A program made the translations under genes and the position numbers. A model generated the notes under the pieces. It was given only the letters and a program-made list of their open reading frames with translations. It did not search any database and had not been told where the DNA came from. Below, piece after piece: positions 35,790 to 44,293 of a stretch of DNA of 64,000 bases. The stretch is taken from assembly GCF_000176135.1 (NCBI RefSeq), contig NZ_ACZN01000016.1:620001-684000 (forward strand). The letters are read 5' to 3'. The DNA is from Vibrio coralliilyticus ATCC BAA-450 (lineage in GTDB: Bacteria > Pseudomonadota > Gammaproteobacteria > Enterobacterales > Vibrionaceae). Positions within the stretch are counted from its first letter, which is position 1. Each line of letters starts with the position of its first letter.

Positions 35790-38438
35790 ATGCTCCTCAC
35801 TAACATATCAATAAAAAGTCGGTTGTTGATTTTATGCCTTATTCCTACATTAGTTATTATTTTGTTCACCGCCAATACGGTAGTGCATATTCAGGACAGG
35901 CTTCACAGCTACGCGGTTATCAATGAAAAAAATCAGACACTAAGGCATTTGTCTGCCTTTTCTCGTTACGTCTACGAAGCGCTTGCACTCCGCATTGAAG
36001 GGCAAAGCGCAGCCATTGCGCTTGGGATGGCGCAGCAATCGTTGAATTCAATAACGAGCGTGACGCACGCTGAAGAACACGTTAGTGGCAGTATGAGCCA
36101 GTCGGATCACACTTTAAGCTACATTGAGGAACTCAACGAACTCCTACCTGAGCTCGCCACAGTCAGCTCTCACGGAAGCTTAGAGCTAGGTCGGCTGATT
36201 TATGCGGTTTTGTATGATCTGTACAGTGACGTTCAGTCCATTGAAAGCCATAGCACCGAGCTAAAAGTGCATAAACTCGATCTTGTATTGAGTGACCTCA
36301 GCTGGCTGTACTTTTGGATGGAGCAAGAAGCATGGTTGGCCCAGGAAATCAAAGGTATTCGCCTTTCTTATGCGGAGTATGCCACCGAGTATTTCAAGAT
36401 CAGCGAAAGGCAGCAATTTTACCTCGATAAGTTCATCAATTTGGGGGCAGATTCTGACCAGATAAACACGCTACTTAACATTTTCGCGAGTCGCGATTTC
36501 CAGCGTGGTAGTTATTACAAACAGCACATGTTGCTTAATGAGGGGAGCCGTGGACGCCTTGGGGATTTTGCACTTGCGATCGAGCAACGTAATGCCCTGG
36601 TAGAAAAACAACTTGGCCTGTTTTCATCAAAATTGCACGAAGAACTGCTGAGCAGTATTCAGCGCAGTGAAAACACGCTTCTCGTCATCGCTATTGGCGG
36701 TTTCATTGTGTTCTCCGTGATGTTTTTTTGGGGGACGAGTACGCTTTATCGTATTAATTCCAAGCTGGCAAAAATTCTGGCTGTAATGGGCAGCATGCGT
36801 AATAGCGGCAGTACTGAATTAGTGTCTGTGGATGGCAAGGATGAGTTCTCTAAGTTTGCTCAAAACATCAACTATCTCATTCAGGCTCAGAAAGACCATG
36901 AACGGGATCTAGTCGTCGCCAAGGAAAATGCAGAGGCTGCCAACCAAGCAAAAAGCGTATTTTTGGCTAACATGTCTCATGAGATCAGAACTCCGCTCAA
37001 TGGCATTATGGGCATGACCGAGATCCTATCGGATAGTCGTCTTAATTCCTCGCAAAAAGATATTCTCAGTGACATTGATGTTTCTTCTCACGCGCTATTA
37101 GTACTTATCAATGACATTCTCGACCTGTCGAAAATCGAATCTGGCAACCTGACGTTATCTCCCAGTCATGCGGATGTTCGCGAAGCGGTTTTTGAAGCGA
37201 TGAACATGGTCAGTACTAAAGCTCTTAAACAGCAAGTTGAACTCAGAGCAACGTTGTCCCCAGACATTCCGGATAGTTTGTACATTGACGAGTTTCGTTT
37301 TAAACAGATCTTGATGAACCTGCTTAGTAACGCAGTGAAGTTTACCCAAGATGGCTCGGTGTCCGTGGTAGTCAAGCTCATGAATGAAGGTGAGAAGGCC
37401 TATTTGCACTGCAGTGTGGTGGACACTGGAGTGGGAATAAACGAAGAGAAATTGGAAGAGATCTTTGAGCCATTTACCCAAGAAGATGGCAGCATTACCC
37501 GTCGTTATGGAGGCACTGGCTTGGGGTTAGCGATTTGTCGTCAAATTGCTGAATTAATGGGAGGCAGTATTACGGCGAGCTCTACGCCCGGTCTAGGTAG
37601 CCGCTTTAGCTTCGTCATACCTGCGCAATCTGTTGTTGAAACGAGTAAGGACAAAGCAAAGGGAAAAGCTTTGTTTATTGTAAATGACAGCAAATATGAG
37701 TCGTTGATAAAGAGTGAAGCGGAGCGCTTTGGTTTAGCAGTGACAGCTGCTGAGAGCACTAATGAAGTGACGATGCTTGATGAACAGTTTGATTTGATTT
37801 TCTATTGTTACCATCCACATCACAGCTCGCGCCGCGATTTAGCGTCTCTTAGAGCTCGTTTTAATTTCTCAGAGATCATCGGTTTGCAGCATCACTTATA
37901 TATGTTGCCGGATGCAGAAGCGCTTGTATCATCTAATCTGACTTTACCCTTCTTGGGAAGCCGATTTGAAGCAGCCATCATCAAGGCTCTCAATTCTATC
38001 CAGATCAATACCAGTTACTCTGATAATGAACGCCCCCAGCCTTACCCAATAAATGAAAGCCGTTGTGTGCTGATTGTCGAAGATAACTTGATGAATCAGA
38101 AGATTGCTAGCTTCTTTCTCAGCAAAGTTGGAATGAATTACCAGATTGCCAGTAACGGCGCAGAAGCGGTGAATATGTTTCAGTCGGGGCGATTGTATAC
38201 GGCAATCCTGATGGACTGCATGATGCCAGTTATGGATGGGTTGACAGCAACGCGTAGCATCAGAAAATGGGAAACAGAACAAGGGCGAGACAGAACGCCT
38301 ATTATCGCTTTAACGGCGAGCGTCCTGCCTGAAGAGATTGATAGTTGCTTTGAAGCGGGTATGGACGCCTATTTACCTAAACCGTACAAGTCCCAGCAAC
38401 TGTTTGACACGTTTGAACGTTTACACGTTGTCTTGTAA
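35790..38438 (+). CDS. Hybrid sensor histidine kinase/response regulator
   Basis: 882 residues. Membrane segments at about 10-29 and 298-318 enclose a roughly 270-residue helical periplasmic sensor (nitrate/NIT-like in layout). A HAMP-like linker follows, then HisKA with His 397 in NMSHEIRTPLNG and HATPase_c with LLSNAVKFT, DTGVGI and GGTGLGLAI. After a degenerate middle region comes a receiver domain with Asp 809 in MDCMMPVMDG. No HPt domain is seen, so phosphate must pass to a separate HPt protein. It is divergent from the binding-protein/porin pair. Its 3' end overlaps the dCMP deaminase gene by 18 bases tail to tail. Confidence 0.92.
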   Translation: MLLTNISIKSRLLILCLIPTLVIILFTANTVVHIQDRLHSYAVINEKNQTLRHLSAFSRYVYEALALRIEGQSAAIALGMAQQSLNSITSVTHAEEHVSGSMSQSDHTLSYIEELNELLPELATVSSHGSLELGRLIYAVLYDLYSDVQSIESHSTELKVHKLDLVLSDLSWLYFWMEQEAWLAQEIKGIRLSYAEYATEYFKISERQQFYLDKFINLGADSDQINTLLNIFASRDFQRGSYYKQHMLLNEGSRGRLGDFALAIEQRNALVEKQLGLFSSKLHEELLSSIQRSENTLLVIAIGGFIVFSVMFFWGTSTLYRINSKLAKILAVMGSMRNSGSTELVSVDGKDEFSKFAQNINYLIQAQKDHERDLVVAKENAEAANQAKSVFLANMSHEIRTPLNGIMGMTEILSDSRLNSSQKDILSDIDVSSHALLVLINDILDLSKIESGNLTLSPSHADVREAVFEAMNMVSTKALKQQVELRATLSPDIPDSLYIDEFRFKQILMNLLSNAVKFTQDGSVSVVVKLMNEGEKAYLHCSVVDTGVGINEEKLEEIFEPFTQEDGSITRRYGGTGLGLAICRQIAELMGGSITASSTPGLGSRFSFVIPAQSVVETSKDKAKGKALFIVNDSKYESLIKSEAERFGLAVTAAESTNEVTMLDEQFDLIFYCYHPHHSSRRDLASLRARFNFSEIIGLQHHLYMLPDAEALVSSNLTLPFLGSRFEAAIIKALNSIQINTSYSDNERPQPYPINESRCVLIVEDNLMNQKIASFFLSKVGMNYQIASNGAEAVNMFQSGRLYTAILMDCMMPVMDGLTATRSIRKWETEQGRDRTPIIALTASVLPEEIDSCFEAGMDAYLPKPYKSQQLFDTFERLHVVL

Positions 38439-38873
38439 ATCTTCTAGCGGTAGCCAGTTTACCTTAACGCCTGCTTGAAGGAACATATCTTGGCTGATTT
38501 TAATTTTCTCCCCCCAACGAGACAAGAAGTCTTCGGTCTGCTCAGGACAGTGCACTGCTGAAATACCTGTCTGGATAATTTTGGCTGCGCAGTTAGGGCA
38601 AGGGAAATGCGTGACCCAAATTTCACATCCGTCTAAATCACGCTTAGCAAAAAGAATAGCGTTTTCTTCTGCATGAAGTGTCTTGAGATACTTCATCTCT
38701 CTCTCATCGGTCATCGCACTATCGGAGATTCCATGTGGGTAGCCGTTGAACCCAACTGAAACGATACGGTTTTGCTTCGTGATGACAGCGCCAACCTGAG
38801 TCGAAGGGTCCTTACTCCAAGAGCCCACAAGGACAGCCATCTGATAAAAGCGTTGTGCCCATTTAGAAATCAT
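38421..38873 (-). CDS. Deoxycytidylate (dCMP) deaminase family protein
   Basis: 150 residues. Zinc motifs HAEENAIL (His ligand and catalytic Glu) and PCPNCAAKI (two Cys ligands), with the family opener SWSKDPSTQVGAVI. The protein turns dCMP into dUMP for dTMP synthesis. Similar deaminases also act in phage defence by depleting dCTP, but there is no sign of that here. It ends inside the kinase gene (18-base overlap, opposite strands). It is monocistronic, with its promoter in the 38874-39090 spacer. Confidence 0.9.
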   Translation of the reverse strand: MISKWAQRFYQMAVLVGSWSKDPSTQVGAVITKQNRIVSVGFNGYPHGISDSAMTDEREMKYLKTLHAEENAILFAKRDLDGCEIWVTHFPCPNCAAKIIQTGISAVHCPEQTEDFLSRWGEKIKISQDMFLQAGVKVNWLPLEDLQDNV

Positions 38874-39090
38874 TCAGTCATTCCTCTAGGAAAGAAAACC
38901 CTGCTTAGGGAGATAAACAAACGTAATGTGATAGAGATCAGGTAATAATATCCTAATTTCGGCTGAGTTAGTCCAGTAAAATTCAGTACCTTAGCGATTT
39001 CAGAAAATGATAGCGCGCTACAAATGTGATTTACATCTCAATTTTTTGCTGACAAGGTGTTCCGATAGAGGAGTAAACGACCATGACTCT

Positions 39091-39108
39091 TGTGCGAGAT
39101 CTCTTACA
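39091..39108. promoter_or_regulatory. VarA/UvrY-type box upstream of the CsrB-like sRNA
   Basis: TGTGCGAGATCTCTTACA matches the UvrY consensus TGTAAGAGATCTCTTACA at 16 of 18 positions. It lies about 120-140 bases before the inferred RNA start, similar to the spacing in csrB of enterobacteria. Phosphorylated VarA (the Vibrio UvrY/GacA) should activate the RNA from here. The rest of 38874-39227 is promoter-type AT-rich DNA. Confidence 0.8.
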
Positions 39109-39227
39109 AATACGTAAGTTTAATGATGGTAAAATGCTAGGAAACAGTCATTTATTGATATTAAGGTGTTGATATTATTTGATTATTTTAGTTTTTCACA
39201 TTCGGGCCGATATCATATTAGACGAAA

Positions 39228-39678
39228 TCGACCATTGTGAAAAAGCGCTACTGACTTAATCTTAAGTTGTCAGCAGGAAGCAGACACGGAACAGGAAAGA
39301 CCCAAGGATAGGTCATCTTCAGGACGAAGATTCGATTATTCAGGACGAATGGTCGGCATGGAAAGCAAAGGACATTGGCTGGACGCTAGTAACTAGGATG
39401 GTTACATCAAGGAAAGTTAATGGACGCTTAAAGGAATAAGGCAATTTCTATCAGGACGATAGATTCAGGACACCGCTTAAGGATAAAGCGATGAGAGTTA
39501 GCGAGGATAGCTAACGGGCTGGATTGCCGAGGACACCGCTAGGAAGGCGATGATAAGGAAAGTGCTGAAGGAATCAGCGTACTATCAAGGAATAGATGCA
39601 GGGAGCACCTATTAGTAGCCGGATTGCTGCGAGTAAGAATAAGCCCCACTAGGCGAAAGTTTAGTGGGGTTTTCTTTT
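39228..39678 (+). ncRNA. csrB: CsrB-type regulatory RNA (CsrA-sequestering)
   Basis: About 450 bases with no reading frame but about 18 AGGA/GGA motifs, many in apical loops of short hairpins: TCTATC-AGGA-CGATAGA (about 39448-39464), GTTAGC-GAGGATA-GCTAAC (about 39497-39515) and CGCTT-AAGGAT-AAAGCG. This is the hallmark of CsrB/CsrC RNAs, which bind CsrA and free its mRNA targets. The 3' end is a strong terminator: CCCCACTA (39644-39651) pairs with TAGTGGGG (39662-39669), then TTTTCTTTT. The 5' end is estimated from TTTCAC/TATTAG promoter elements at 39194 and 39216. Vibrios carry several paralogues; which one this is cannot be told here. Confidence 0.88.
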
Positions 39679-39826
39679 ACGAATTGTTACAAATAGCGCT
39701 ATTGTGAATTACCTTGGCGAGTGGTCTACTGACGATCCCTAAGCAATAAAGGTAATAAACTTAAATGGACGACCCCTTTAGTCGACTGAACACACTTCTG
39801 GCTTCTTCATCCGAGGAGGCAACCCT

Positions 39827-40591
39827 ATGTTAGAACTTTTCATGCAACCCGAAACTTGGGTTATCTTCGCAACACTTTTCGCACTGGAAATAGTACTTGG
39901 TGTCGATAATGTTGTGTTTATATCTGTGCTTTGCGAACGCCTACCCGCTCATCAGAGAAAACTAGCCCGTAACTTGGGTATTTCGTTGGCTGTTATTGCT
40001 CGAATTGTCCTAGTCTTCTCGATTTCATGGGTAATGTCGCTCACACAGTCTGTATTGGAAATCATGTCATCGAGCTTTACTGGGCGTGACTTGATAATGA
40101 TCGCAGGTGGCGCCTTTTTATTGCTGAAAAGTCTCAAGGAGCTTTGGGCCTGGCTAGCGCACCAAGAAGCGGGACATTCAACTCATGTACGAACTGGGCT
40201 GGCTGTGGTTTTGCTACAGATAGTGGCTGTGGACGCCGTTTTCTCGATGGATTCTGTGATTACTGCGGTTGGATTGACGAGTGAAGTGCCCATTATGGTT
40301 GCTGCCATTCTCTCTTCAGCGGTGGTTATGGTTCTAACCGCGGAAAAGATTAATAACCTAGTGAGCCGTTACCCTGGATTTAAAACCTTAGCCCTGCTGT
40401 TTTTAGTGCTACTTGGTGGATTGTTGATGGCAGAAGGTTTCGCTATCCACATCAACAAAGGGTACGTCTATTTTGCGATGGCATTTGGCTTAGTTCTTGA
40501 ACTGTGTCATATCCGAATAGAGAAAAAGAATGCTATCCAAATAAATCGAATTCGACCATTTAAGTTGAAAGTCGGCACGACAACGTTGTAA
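39827..40591 (+). CDS. TerC family integral membrane protein
   Basis: 254 residues with about seven membrane segments. TerC signature acidic residues in ALEIVLGVDNVVFISVL (about 20-36) and AVDAVFSMDSVITAVGLT (about 135-152), which line a metal or cation path. Members are linked to manganese export and tellurite resistance. GAGGAGG lies seven bases before ATG 39827. No clear yybP-ykoY manganese riboswitch is seen in the 148-base leader. Monocistronic, between the CsrB-type RNA and a strong terminator. Confidence 0.88.
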   Translation: MLELFMQPETWVIFATLFALEIVLGVDNVVFISVLCERLPAHQRKLARNLGISLAVIARIVLVFSISWVMSLTQSVLEIMSSSFTGRDLIMIAGGAFLLLKSLKELWAWLAHQEAGHSTHVRTGLAVVLLQIVAVDAVFSMDSVITAVGLTSEVPIMVAAILSSAVVMVLTAEKINNLVSRYPGFKTLALLFLVLLGGLLMAEGFAIHINKGYVYFAMAFGLVLELCHIRIEKKNAIQINRIRPFKLKVGTTTL

Positions 40592-40594
40592 ATG

Positions 40595-40623
40595 AAAAAG
40601 GGAAGCTCAAGCTTCCCTTTTTT
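40595..40623. terminator. Bidirectional terminator between terC-like gene and codA
   Basis: AAAGGGAAGC-TCAA-GCTTCCCTTT with A run before and T run after. It serves both converging genes. Confidence 0.9.
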
Positions 40624-40637
40624 GATTCTAACTAGCG

Positions 40638-41915
40638 TTATCGCTGAAAAGTGATGCGCTCTTCACTGTCAAGGTGAATAGAGGTTACTGCCGGTTGAGT
40701 TTGTGCAATCACCTTACCATGGCGTATTGAGTAACGGACAGGCACTTGGCGTCGCACTGCATCAAATCCATTTTCGGCAGGCAGGATCAGCAAACTGCCA
40801 GGTTTACCTTCTTCTAACCCATACTTGTCTTGGATATTCAGCGTACGTGCTGAATTTGTGCTGATGAGATCCAATGAATTGTTGATTTGGTCGTAGCCCA
40901 TCACCTGACAAACATGTAAGCCCATATGGAGCACTTGAAGCATATTTGCTGTCCCTAGGGGATACCATGGGTCAAATACGTCATCATGTCCAAAACACAC
41001 ATTGATGTTGGATTTGAGCATTTCTTTGACTCTAGTGACGCCACGGCGTTTCGGATAATCATCGAAGCGGCCCTGTAGGTGGATGTTGACCAGTGGGTTG
41101 GCAACAAAGTTAATACCCGACATTCTCAACAAGCGGAAAAGTCTCGACGCATAAGCGCCGTTGTAGGACCCCATCGCTGTTGTGTGACTGGCCGTAACCT
41201 TATCTCCCATCTCATATTTATGGGCCAGAGCGGCTAAGGTCTCGACAAAGCGAGATTGTTCGTCGTCAATTTCATCACAGTGCACATCAATCAAGCGGTC
41301 ATACTTTCTTGCCAACTCGAATACATAGTGGAGAGACTCAACCCCATACTCGCGAGTGAACTCAAAATGAGGAATCGCCCCGATCACATCGGCGCCGATC
41401 TTCACGGCTTCTTCAAGCAGTTCTTTGCCATTTGGGTAGGAGAGGATGCCTTCCTGAGGGAAAGCGACGATTTGGATATCTACCCACTCTTTCATCTCTT
41501 CACGCACTTCAACCATCGCTTTCAAAGCGACAAGTGTCGGGTCCGATACGTCAACGTGAGTACGAACGTGTTGAACACCGTTGGCAATTTGCCATTTCAG
41601 AGTCTGCTTTGCACGAGCTTTAACGTCTTCCGCAGACAGCATTTCTTTGCGCTCAGCCCAGCGTTCAATGCCTTCGAAAAGCGTACCGGAAATATTCCAG
41701 CTTGGTTCTCCGGCCGTTTGAGTTGTATCTAAGTGAATATGTGGCTCACAAAATGGCGCAACGGCGAGTCCACCTTCTGCATCTAAAATGTCACCAGAGT
41801 GGTTAACAGCAATGTCGTTATCTAGGATCTGTTGAAATTGACCATTTTCAATCAGGATCTGTTTCAATCCTTCTTGATTTTGTAGTTTTGCATTTTTGAT
41901 CAATAACTTAGTCAT
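40638..41915 (-). CDS. codA: Cytosine deaminase
   Basis: 425 residues, nearly the length of E. coli CodA (427). Metal and catalytic residues are visible in [40 protein letters not shown] and [14 protein letters not shown]. It converts cytosine to uracil and ammonia for pyrimidine salvage. It follows codB by 9 bases in one leftward operon, with PurR-like and CRP-like sites upstream of codB, so it should be induced when purines and nitrogen or carbon are limiting. Confidence 0.95.
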   Translation of the reverse strand: MTKLLIKNAKLQNQEGLKQILIENGQFQQILDNDIAVNHSGDILDAEGGLAVAPFCEPHIHLDTTQTAGEPSWNISGTLFEGIERWAERKEMLSAEDVKARAKQTLKWQIANGVQHVRTHVDVSDPTLVALKAMVEVREEMKEWVDIQIVAFPQEGILSYPNGKELLEEAVKIGADVIGAIPHFEFTREYGVESLHYVFELARKYDRLIDVHCDEIDDEQSRFVETLAALAHKYEMGDKVTASHTTAMGSYNGAYASRLFRLLRMSGINFVANPLVNIHLQGRFDDYPKRRGVTRVKEMLKSNINVCFGHDDVFDPWYPLGTANMLQVLHMGLHVCQVMGYDQINNSLDLISTNSARTLNIQDKYGLEEGKPGSLLILPAENGFDAVRRQVPVRYSIRHGKVIAQTQPAVTSIHLDSEERITFQR

Positions 41916-41924
41916 TATGCGTCC

Positions 41925-43163
41925 TTACGCGGATTGCGCGTTGAGTGTTTTCTTGTTTAAAAGTGGGTTGAGTACGACGTAACACAACGCGCCTCCCAGT
42001 ACGGCATTGATTGGTACAACTCCAGGGATAAACTTACCTGCTGCAACACCTACTGCCACTGCTACAATACTAGCCCAATTCACGTCTTTGAATTCTGTCG
42101 TAGCGAAATTTTGGTAGCGTTTTCTATTCATCAAGAAATCCGCGATGATGACGCCACCAATCGGCGGAATGGCAGTCGATAGGAACGTTAGCCATCCAAC
42201 AAAGTTGTTATACAGCCACAATGCGAAGATGGTGCCCACGATACCGTTGATAATAGACATCATAGTACTTGAGCGTCCGGTGATGTTAGAAAAGCCTAAC
42301 CCTGAAGCGTATAAAGCATTTTCATTGGTAGTCCAGATATTGAGCCCAAGTACGATGATTGCAGGTAGTAGTAGGCCTTGAGCAATCATGACGTCCGAAA
42401 TATCTGCCATACCCGTCGCTGCTGCCCCTGCGGCACCGAAGATAAACATTAGTGAGTTACCGATAAAGAAGGCGATCATGGTGACCAGTACGGCGCCAGC
42501 TGGTTTTTTACCAAAGCGAACAAAATCTGCGGTGAGTGTACCTGCGCTGACAAATGAGCCTACGACCATTGCTAATGCGACAGAGAAATCCATAGGCGTT
42601 TCTGGTTGAATAAGCTTGAGTTGTTCAAACCCGCCCACGCTATCGACGGCCATAGATACTGAGTAGCTGCCCAGAATTGCAATTGCAGGAACAGCAATCG
42701 CTGAAAGCACCATCAGCGCTTTAATGCCAAAGTAAACCGTCGCTGTCATTAGAAGGCCGGACACAATGATCAATGTATTGGTATCAATGCCTGTCGCTTT
42801 TTGAACGGGTATGGCGAACATCGCGACACCTACACCAAACCAACCGACCTGTGTGCCACCAAGTAAAGCAGAAGGAAGCCATGAGCCTTTAGTTCCAAAT
42901 GAGTATCGAGCGAGAAGGTGAGTGGAGAGGCCAGTAGAAGACCCGATGTAGCCGAGGAAAGAAGTGTAAATACCGAGGATGAGGTTGCCAATGAGGACTG
43001 CGAGAATAAAGTCATTAAATGAAAGGCCAGTACCGAGTGAGCCTCCCGTCCACATGCTTGCAGAGAAAAAGGTCAGGCCTAACATCACCATCGTGAGTGA
43101 AATGACGCCTTTTCTGGCCGTTGTTGGAACGGGTCCCAGACTGTAGTTGTTATCTTCGGACAT
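41925..43163 (-). CDS. codB: Cytosine permease
   Basis: 412 residues, 12 membrane segments, nucleobase-cation-symport-1 family. Conserved SLTMVMLGLTFFSASMWTGG (starting about 22), GLSTHLLARYSFGTKGSWLPS and GTLTADFVRFGKKP (about 205-218). It imports cytosine for CodA with a cation. ATG 43163 is preceded by GGAGGTGAT, an excellent ribosome site. First gene of codBA, with its control region at 43164-43300. Confidence 0.94.
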   Translation of the reverse strand: MSEDNNYSLGPVPTTARKGVISLTMVMLGLTFFSASMWTGGSLGTGLSFNDFILAVLIGNLILGIYTSFLGYIGSSTGLSTHLLARYSFGTKGSWLPSALLGGTQVGWFGVGVAMFAIPVQKATGIDTNTLIIVSGLLMTATVYFGIKALMVLSAIAVPAIAILGSYSVSMAVDSVGGFEQLKLIQPETPMDFSVALAMVVGSFVSAGTLTADFVRFGKKPAGAVLVTMIAFFIGNSLMFIFGAAGAAATGMADISDVMIAQGLLLPAIIVLGLNIWTTNENALYASGLGFSNITGRSSTMMSIINGIVGTIFALWLYNNFVGWLTFLSTAIPPIGGVIIADFLMNRKRYQNFATTEFKDVNWASIVAVAVGVAAGKFIPGVVPINAVLGGALCYVVLNPLLNKKTLNAQSA

Positions 43164-43227
43164 CTATCACCTCCACAAATAGATAAAACAAACTTAAGTG
43201 AGTAAATTCTAGATAAACGGCCGCTAT

Positions 43228-43249
43228 TATGGTGATAAATATCACGTGG
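43228..43249. promoter_or_regulatory. CRP-like site upstream of codB
   Basis: GGTGATAAATATCACG is a perfect GTGA-N6-TCAC palindrome 65-86 bases before the codB ATG, suggesting carbon control of cytosine use. Confidence 0.65.
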
Positions 43250-43266
43250 TCAATCTAAATCCATAA

Positions 43267-43282
43267 GGGTTAACGTTTGCTT
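43267..43282 (-). promoter_or_regulatory. PurR-like operator upstream of codB
   Basis: On the minus strand AAGCAAACGTTAACCC fits the PurR consensus ANGCAANCGNTTNCNT at 10 of 12 fixed positions. E. coli codBA is repressed by PurR. A second CAAACGTTTG palindrome lies at 43480-43489. The remaining 43285-43733 is AT-rich, holds an eight-base inverted repeat (GTGTCAGT 43651, ACTGACAC 43678), and has no gene. Confidence 0.65.
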
Positions 43283-43733
43283 GGCTTTGTCTTGTAATTA
43301 AATTTATATAAAACAAAAAGATAGTTTAATTGTGAATTTAATAAAAAAAATATTAAAGATGATGTAATCGGTTTCTAAATGATATTTTTAGAGGGAATTC
43401 TACTAAATTTGTACAAGTTTGTTGTGAATGCATGTCTGTAAGAATTGCTTCATACGTTAGCTTCACCTAGTTTCTGTTCCAAACGTTTGTTGACGTGATT
43501 TTGAGTAATTTTGGTGTGGAAGTATCGAATAATGTCTGATTTTGAGGTGTTGGAAATGAAGAAAGCCTATAGTGGTTATTTACTACATTAAATCGTAAGA
43601 AATTTAATAGACAAGACAAAGATAAAAGAGAAAGCGTGCAATTATTGAGCGTGTCAGTGCCATGTGATGATCATTGAACTGACACATCAATGTAGCAATC
43701 AAAGTTGATGATAAGTTCGTTGGCAACAGATAG

Positions 43734-43839
43734 AAAAAAAGCCAATCTCAATAAGTAAGATTGGCTCAAATAAGTGTGAACAAATTCGGTTCACTAACAA
43801 CGTCAGTTGGCTAGGTGACCCTCGGCTTAAGAAGGGTCA
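43734..43839 (-). ncRNA. qrr: Qrr quorum-regulatory small RNA
   Basis: About 106 nt. On the minus strand it starts TGACCCTTCTTAAGCCGAGGGTCA (first hairpin), then carries the conserved Qrr core CTAGCCAACTGACGTTGTTA. It ends with the terminator GCCAATCT-TACTTATTG-AGATTGGC plus seven Ts. Qrr RNAs pair with luxR/hapR, aphA, luxO and other mRNAs with Hfq to set quorum-sensing output. The sigma-54 promoter and LuxO box directly upstream are as expected. Vibrios have four or five copies, most on chromosome 2. The copy number cannot be assigned, though it is not the qrr1 beside luxO. Confidence 0.95.
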
Positions 43840-43848
43840 CTCTAGTAA

Positions 43849-43866
43849 ATGCAGTATATGTGCCAA
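43849..43866 (-). promoter_or_regulatory. Sigma-54 promoter of qrr
   Basis: On the minus strand TTGGCACATATACTGCAT has the invariant -24 GG and -12 GC spaced exactly as in the sigma-54 consensus (TGGCAC-N5-TTGCA). Its -12 element is 12 bases before the inferred qrr start at 43839. Confidence 0.92.
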
Positions 43867-43939
43867 CTTTTATAGAGCTTAATTGCCCACTATTTCACCA
43901 CTAAATGCCGTTTTGGAAGCAAACGGTTGCAATATGAAA

Positions 43940-43952
43940 TTGCATTTTGCAA
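43940..43952. promoter_or_regulatory. LuxO-binding site upstream of qrr
   Basis: TTGCATTTTGCAA is a perfect TTGCA-N3-TGCAA palindrome about 100 bases upstream of the qrr start, the position and sequence at which phosphorylated LuxO activates Qrr transcription. A weaker match TTGCTAATGATAT lies at 43965-43977. Confidence 0.88.
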
Positions 43953-44049
43953 ATAACCTCAACATTGCTAATGATATATCACACAATTTAAGTGTGTAAT
44001 CAAACCTTATTGGTATCGGCCCTTGTTTAGATTTTTTCTCGTAACGCTT

Positions 44050-44073
44050 GTCATTCTTATCATTGAGAATGAC
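44050..44073. repeat. Eight-base inverted repeat (Fur-like or hairpin)
   Basis: GTCATTCT and AGAATGAC flank TATCATTG. The minus strand reads TTCTCAATGATAAGAATGAC, partly like a Fur box. It lies about 210 bases upstream of qrr and 220 bases after the HlyD-type gene. The rest of 43980-44255 is gene-free. Confidence 0.4.
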
Positions 44074-44255
44074 GCGCTGTTTTATCTAATCCCAAAAACA
44101 GGATAGTCATACACTCTCGTATTGAGCGAGCAGGGCTCATTTCGCAAAGGTAGAATTTGTAAAATTGAATGAAAGTAAGAGTTTTGATGCATATCCAATG
44201 ATAAGCTTAAAAGTGATAACAAAATCTAATGATTGGTGTAACGCTGGATGCAAAT

Positions 44256-44282
44256 AAAAAGCTCGGGTTAACCGAGCTTTTT
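44256..44282 (-). terminator. Terminator of the YiaVW-like operon
   Basis: AAAAAGCTCGG-TTAA-CCGAGCTTTTT stem 12 bases after the membrane-fusion gene stop, symmetrical so able to work both ways. Confidence 0.88.
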
Positions 44283-44293
44283 ACAGGGGAGTG

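Noticed and set aside
38421..38873. dCMP deaminase as an anti-phage nucleotide-depletion gene
   Set aside because: Normal length, no fused domain or defence neighbour; an ordinary metabolic enzyme is the simpler reading.
39228..39678. Repeated GGA-rich block considered as CRISPR or tandem repeat
   Set aside because: Repeats are only 4-5 bases in variable hairpins and fit a CsrB-type RNA; no constant repeat-spacer pattern.
39680..39826. yybP-ykoY manganese riboswitch before the TerC gene
   Set aside because: The conserved GGGGAGTAG and GCCGAAGG-type elements could not be found.
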